DNA from: Phycisphaerales bacterium | GTDB lineage: Bacteria; Planctomycetota; Phycisphaerae; UBA1845; Fen-1342 | Assembly (NCBI GenBank): GCA_022839625.1 | Contig: JALHJL010000002.1 | Location: 1-64,000, forward strand | DNA: 64,000 nt | Direction of reading: 5' to 3' | Part shown: one piece after another, positions 61,558-64,000 of the stretch | How positions within the stretch are numbered: the stretch's first letter is position 1 | Layout of the letters: each line of letters starts with the position of its first letter | Position numbers and translations under genes: made by a program | The notes under the pieces: generated by a model | What the model was told of the DNA's origin: nothing | The model's database searches: none | Seen by the model: the letters and a program-made list of their open reading frames with translations, nothing else

Positions 61558-64000
61558 TCATGCCTGCGAGGTGCGTTGCGCTGGATGGGCTTCGTGACAC
61601 AGCGCGATGAGCTCTTCCAGCATGCCGTGGAGGGTCACGAGGTCGCCGGTCTCGTCGGCCGCCCGGGCCAGTCGGTCGGCAAACCTCGCGACCAGCCCGA
61701 ATCCGCTCGCGTCCGCCGCGCTTTGAAGCTGCCGGGCCAACGCGGCGAGTGCCGTGCGGTCGTTCTCCGCCAGGACACGGCGCAGAGCGGCGATCTTCTC
61801 CGAGACCGCGGGCAACTCAGCCACCAGCGCATGCATGGGGTGTTCGGGCGGCTCCGCGTCGCCGGGCCGCGCGGAGACTGTGCTGGGCAAGTGGGCGGCA
61901 ACGACGGCCAACAGGCGAGTGCGGTTGATAGGTTTGGTCGCATAGTCGTCGCAACCGACCTCCAGACACTGCTCGCGGTCCGCGGTCATGGCGTGCGCCG
62001 TCAGAGCAATGATCCTCCCGGCGTACCCACGCTGGCGCAGCAGTCGCGTGGCGGCCCAGCCATCCAATACGGGCATCTGCATGTCCATGAGAATCACATC
62101 GAACGGCTGATTGGACGCTGCCGCCCGCAAGGCCGCCTCCGCCGCCTCCTGTCCGTTGGCGACTGCGGTCACATCCAGCCCAGCCTGCCGGAGCAGGTGC
62201 GCGATCAGGCGCTGATTGTCCAGGCCGTCCTCGGCCAGGAGCACGCGCCCGCTGAGCGTCCGCAGGTCGCGCGAGCGGTGTATCCACACATCGCGCGTCG
62301 CCGGGGCAACGGCGCGGTATTCGACGAGCTTCACTCCTTCCAGCGGTCCCGTGGCGATGGTCAACCGGAAGGTGCTCCCCTTTCCCGCCTCGCTTTCGAC
62401 CGTGATCCGGCCGCCCAGCAACTCGGCGAGCCGCTGGCTGATGGACAATCCCAGGCCGGTGCCACCGAACTGGCGGTGGATCGTGGCGTCGCCCTGGGAG
62501 AACGGTTGGAAGAGGCGCGCGAGCTGTTCCGGCGTCATGCCGATGCCGGTATCGATGATGTCGAATTGCAGCTCGCCCCCGCCGCCCGCCCGCGCGACGA
62601 GGCGCACATCTCCCTCTTCAGTGAACTTGACGGCGTTGCCCACCAGGTTGATGAGAATCTGTCGGAGGCGCAAGGGGTCCGTGCGAATGGTCTCGGGGAC
62701 CAGGCCCTCGGACGTCACCGTGAAGGCCAGGTTCTTGGCGGCGGCCCGCACGCGCATCAAGGACTCGACGTCGGCCAGCAGGTCCGGCACCGAGCAGGCC
62801 GTCGTCTCGGTCTGCAACTTGCCCGCCTCGATCTTGGACAGGTCCAGGATGTCGCTGATGAGGTTGAGCAGGTGCTTGGCGTTGCGCGTGACCGTGTCGG
62901 CGTGCCGCCCCAGCAGCTCGGACCCGAACTCGCAGCGCTTCGGACACCCGTCCGCGATCAACTCCACGTAGCCGAGAATCGCGGTCATCGGCGTGCGAAT
63001 CTCGTGGCTCATGTTCGCCAGGAACTCGCTCTTCGCCAAGTTGGCGGCCTCAGCCGCCTGCTGGGCGCGCTTCAGCTCGGCCTCGATCCGCTTGCGCTCG
63101 GTGATGTCGCGCATGATGCTCACGGCGTGCCAGCCGTCGGGCAGCTCGATCGCGGACAAGGAAAGCTCCACGGAGATCTCGTGCCCCTCCTTGTGGCGAC
63201 CCTGCAATTCCAGCGTCTTTCCCACCGCCGCGCCGCAGCCGGATTCGCGGAAATGAGCCAGCGCTCCGCTGCAAGGTCCGTGGTAGCGCTCCGGCGCCAG
63301 CAGAGTGTGCAGGTCTCGGCCAAAGACCTCTTCCGAACCATAACCGAAGACGCGCTCCGCGGCCGGGTTCCAGAACGAGATCGCTCCCTTGGGGTCCATC
63401 ATCACGATCGCGTCCTGAGCCGACTCCGTGATCGCCCGCATCCGCGCTTCGCTGGCCCGCAGGGCATCCTCGACCTGTTTGCGCTCGGTGATGTCGCGCA
63501 GCACGGCGCATACCCCCGCCACGTCCCCATTGTGGTCGCGATACACGGAGGCATTGCACAACACCGGAGTGCTGCGCCCGTCCCAGTGGCGGACTTCCAG
63601 CACGTGGTCCCGCACGGCCCCCCGCTCGAAGACCGTGGCACTGGCTGCGCGGGCCGCGGCGGCGTCCGTCGCGTAATCCGCAAAGGCCGTGCCCACGAGT
63701 TCGTCCCGGGTTCGGCCGGTCAGCAACTGGGTGGCGGCGTTGGCGTCCGTGATCGTCCCCTGACGGTTCAGAATCACGATCGGGTCCGGGCTGGCTTCGA
63801 TCAAACTGCGATTGTATTGGTTGGCCGCGCGCAGCGCTTCCTCCAACCGTCTGTTGTCGGTAATGTCAGCGATGAAGCCCTCCAAGGCCAAGAGCTCGCC
63901 AGTTGGCGCCAGTAGGCCGCGGCCCTGCTCCCAGACCCACTTCTCCTCATTGGCGATCGTGCGGATACGGTACGTCAGACGGAAGGGACGTTGCTCCCGC
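61558..64000 (-). CDS. Hybrid PAS sensor histidine kinase, 5' end beyond window
   Basis: The frame is open to the window edge, so the N-terminus is missing. Visible are the end of one PAS domain (FRLTYRIRTIANEEKWVWEQ, read from 63891 to 64000), two more PAS domains with PAC motifs (AVLRDITERKQ, SIMRDITERKR), HisKA (SHEIRTPMTAILGYVELI), HATPase_c (NLVGNAVKFTEEG, DTGIGM, GTGLGLSIS), a receiver (DVILMDMQMPVLDGW, Lys in ATKPI), and a C-terminal Hpt-like helical region in which the usual HxLK reads RQLQ, without the phospho-acceptor His. Confidence 0.9.
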   Translation of the reverse strand, partial: REQRPFRLTYRIRTIANEEKWVWEQGRGLLAPTGELLALEGFIADITDNRRLEEALRAANQYNRSLIEASPDPIVILNRQGTITDANAATQLLTGRTRDELVGTAFADYATDAAAARAASATVFERGAVRDHVLEVRHWDGRSTPVLCNASVYRDHNGDVAGVCAVLRDITERKQVEDALRASEARMRAITESAQDAIVMMDPKGAISFWNPAAERVFGYGSEEVFGRDLHTLLAPERYHGPCSGALAHFRESGCGAAVGKTLELQGRHKEGHEISVELSLSAIELPDGWHAVSIMRDITERKRIEAELKRAQQAAEAANLAKSEFLANMSHEIRTPMTAILGYVELIADGCPKRCEFGSELLGRHADTVTRNAKHLLNLISDILDLSKIEAGKLQTETTACSVPDLLADVESLMRVRAAAKNLAFTVTSEGLVPETIRTDPLRLRQILINLVGNAVKFTEEGDVRLVARAGGGGELQFDIIDTGIGMTPEQLARLFQPFSQGDATIHRQFGGTGLGLSISQRLAELLGGRITVESEAGKGSTFRLTIATGPLEGVKLVEYRAVAPATRDVWIHRSRDLRTLSGRVLLAEDGLDNQRLIAHLLRQAGLDVTAVANGQEAAEAALRAAASNQPFDVILMDMQMPVLDGWAATRLLRQRGYAGRIIALTAHAMTADREQCLEVGCDDYATKPINRTRLLAVVAAHLPSTVSARPGDAEPPEHPMHALVAELPAVSEKIAALRRVLAENDRTALAALARQLQSAADASGFGLVARFADRLARAADETGDLVTLHGMLEELIALCHEAHPAQRTSQA

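Overview
High-GC bacterial chromosome segment, most likely from a planctomycete and perhaps a Phycisphaerae-type lineage. The assignment rests on gene content: large TPR-tailed Ser/Thr kinases next to a Sig-70_X6-type ECF sigma factor, prepilin-like proteins carrying carbohydrate-binding-like domains, a dockerin-tailed GH172-type protein, and a murC-murB-ddl-ftsQ cluster not followed by ftsA or ftsZ. No rRNA, tRNA or CRISPR array was recognised by eye.

Layout. 1-408: 66-bp tandem repeats. 0.4-2.2 kb: a methyltransferase and a Nudix protein fused to a sensor-like domain. 2.2-16.6 kb: a type IV pilus / type II secretion-like machine (minor pseudopilins, secretin, TPR lipoprotein, major pilin-like protein, PilP-, PilO-, PilN- and PilM-like subunits, GspF, GspE), mostly joined by 4-nt stop/start overlaps. 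16.7-22.2 kb: an adjoining signalling operon on the same strand (STAS protein, degenerate GGDEF protein that keeps an I-site, HD-GYP protein, response regulator, PAS histidine kinase). The GspE N-terminus carries two MshEN-like motifs, so c-di-GMP control of the machine is plausible. 22.5-25.2 kb: an O-antigen ligase-like polymerase. 25.4-29.6 kb: murC, murB, ddl, ftsQ. 29.8-31.3 kb: two small polytopic membrane proteins. 31.5-36.4 kb: thrS, infC (with an AUC start), larC and a small membrane-anchored protein. 36.4-38.2 kb: a coiled-coil membrane protein.

38.4-45.1 kb holds the most unusual system: a minus-strand, seven-gene operon behind one promoter that overlaps an ArsR-type operator. In order of transcription it encodes an ArsR-family repressor (ELCVCD metal-binding motif), a secreted DUF1573 protein whose first active-motif cysteine codon is an in-frame TGA followed at once by a two-tier SECIS-like hairpin, two paralogous exported thioredoxin-fold-like proteins, a MacB/FtsX-type permease with periplasmic cysteines, its ATPase, and a Cys-rich DUF2703 lipoprotein. 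I read it as a metal- or metalloid-responsive, thiol/selenol-based envelope system containing a probable new selenoprotein. This is inference until the Sec machinery is shown in the genome.

45.2-64 kb: ispE, an FkbM methyltransferase with a glycosyltransferase, an MFS transporter, a TlpA-like thioredoxin, a DUF72 protein, a secreted subtilase, a beta-propeller-like surface protein with an Asp-rich linker and C-terminal anchor, the GH172-dockerin protein, a Ser/Thr kinase with its ECF sigma factor, and a hybrid histidine kinase that runs off the right edge. Two dispersed repeat families are scattered through intergenic sequence: a ~95-bp element with inverted ends (3 copies) and a 20-bp hairpin (4 copies).
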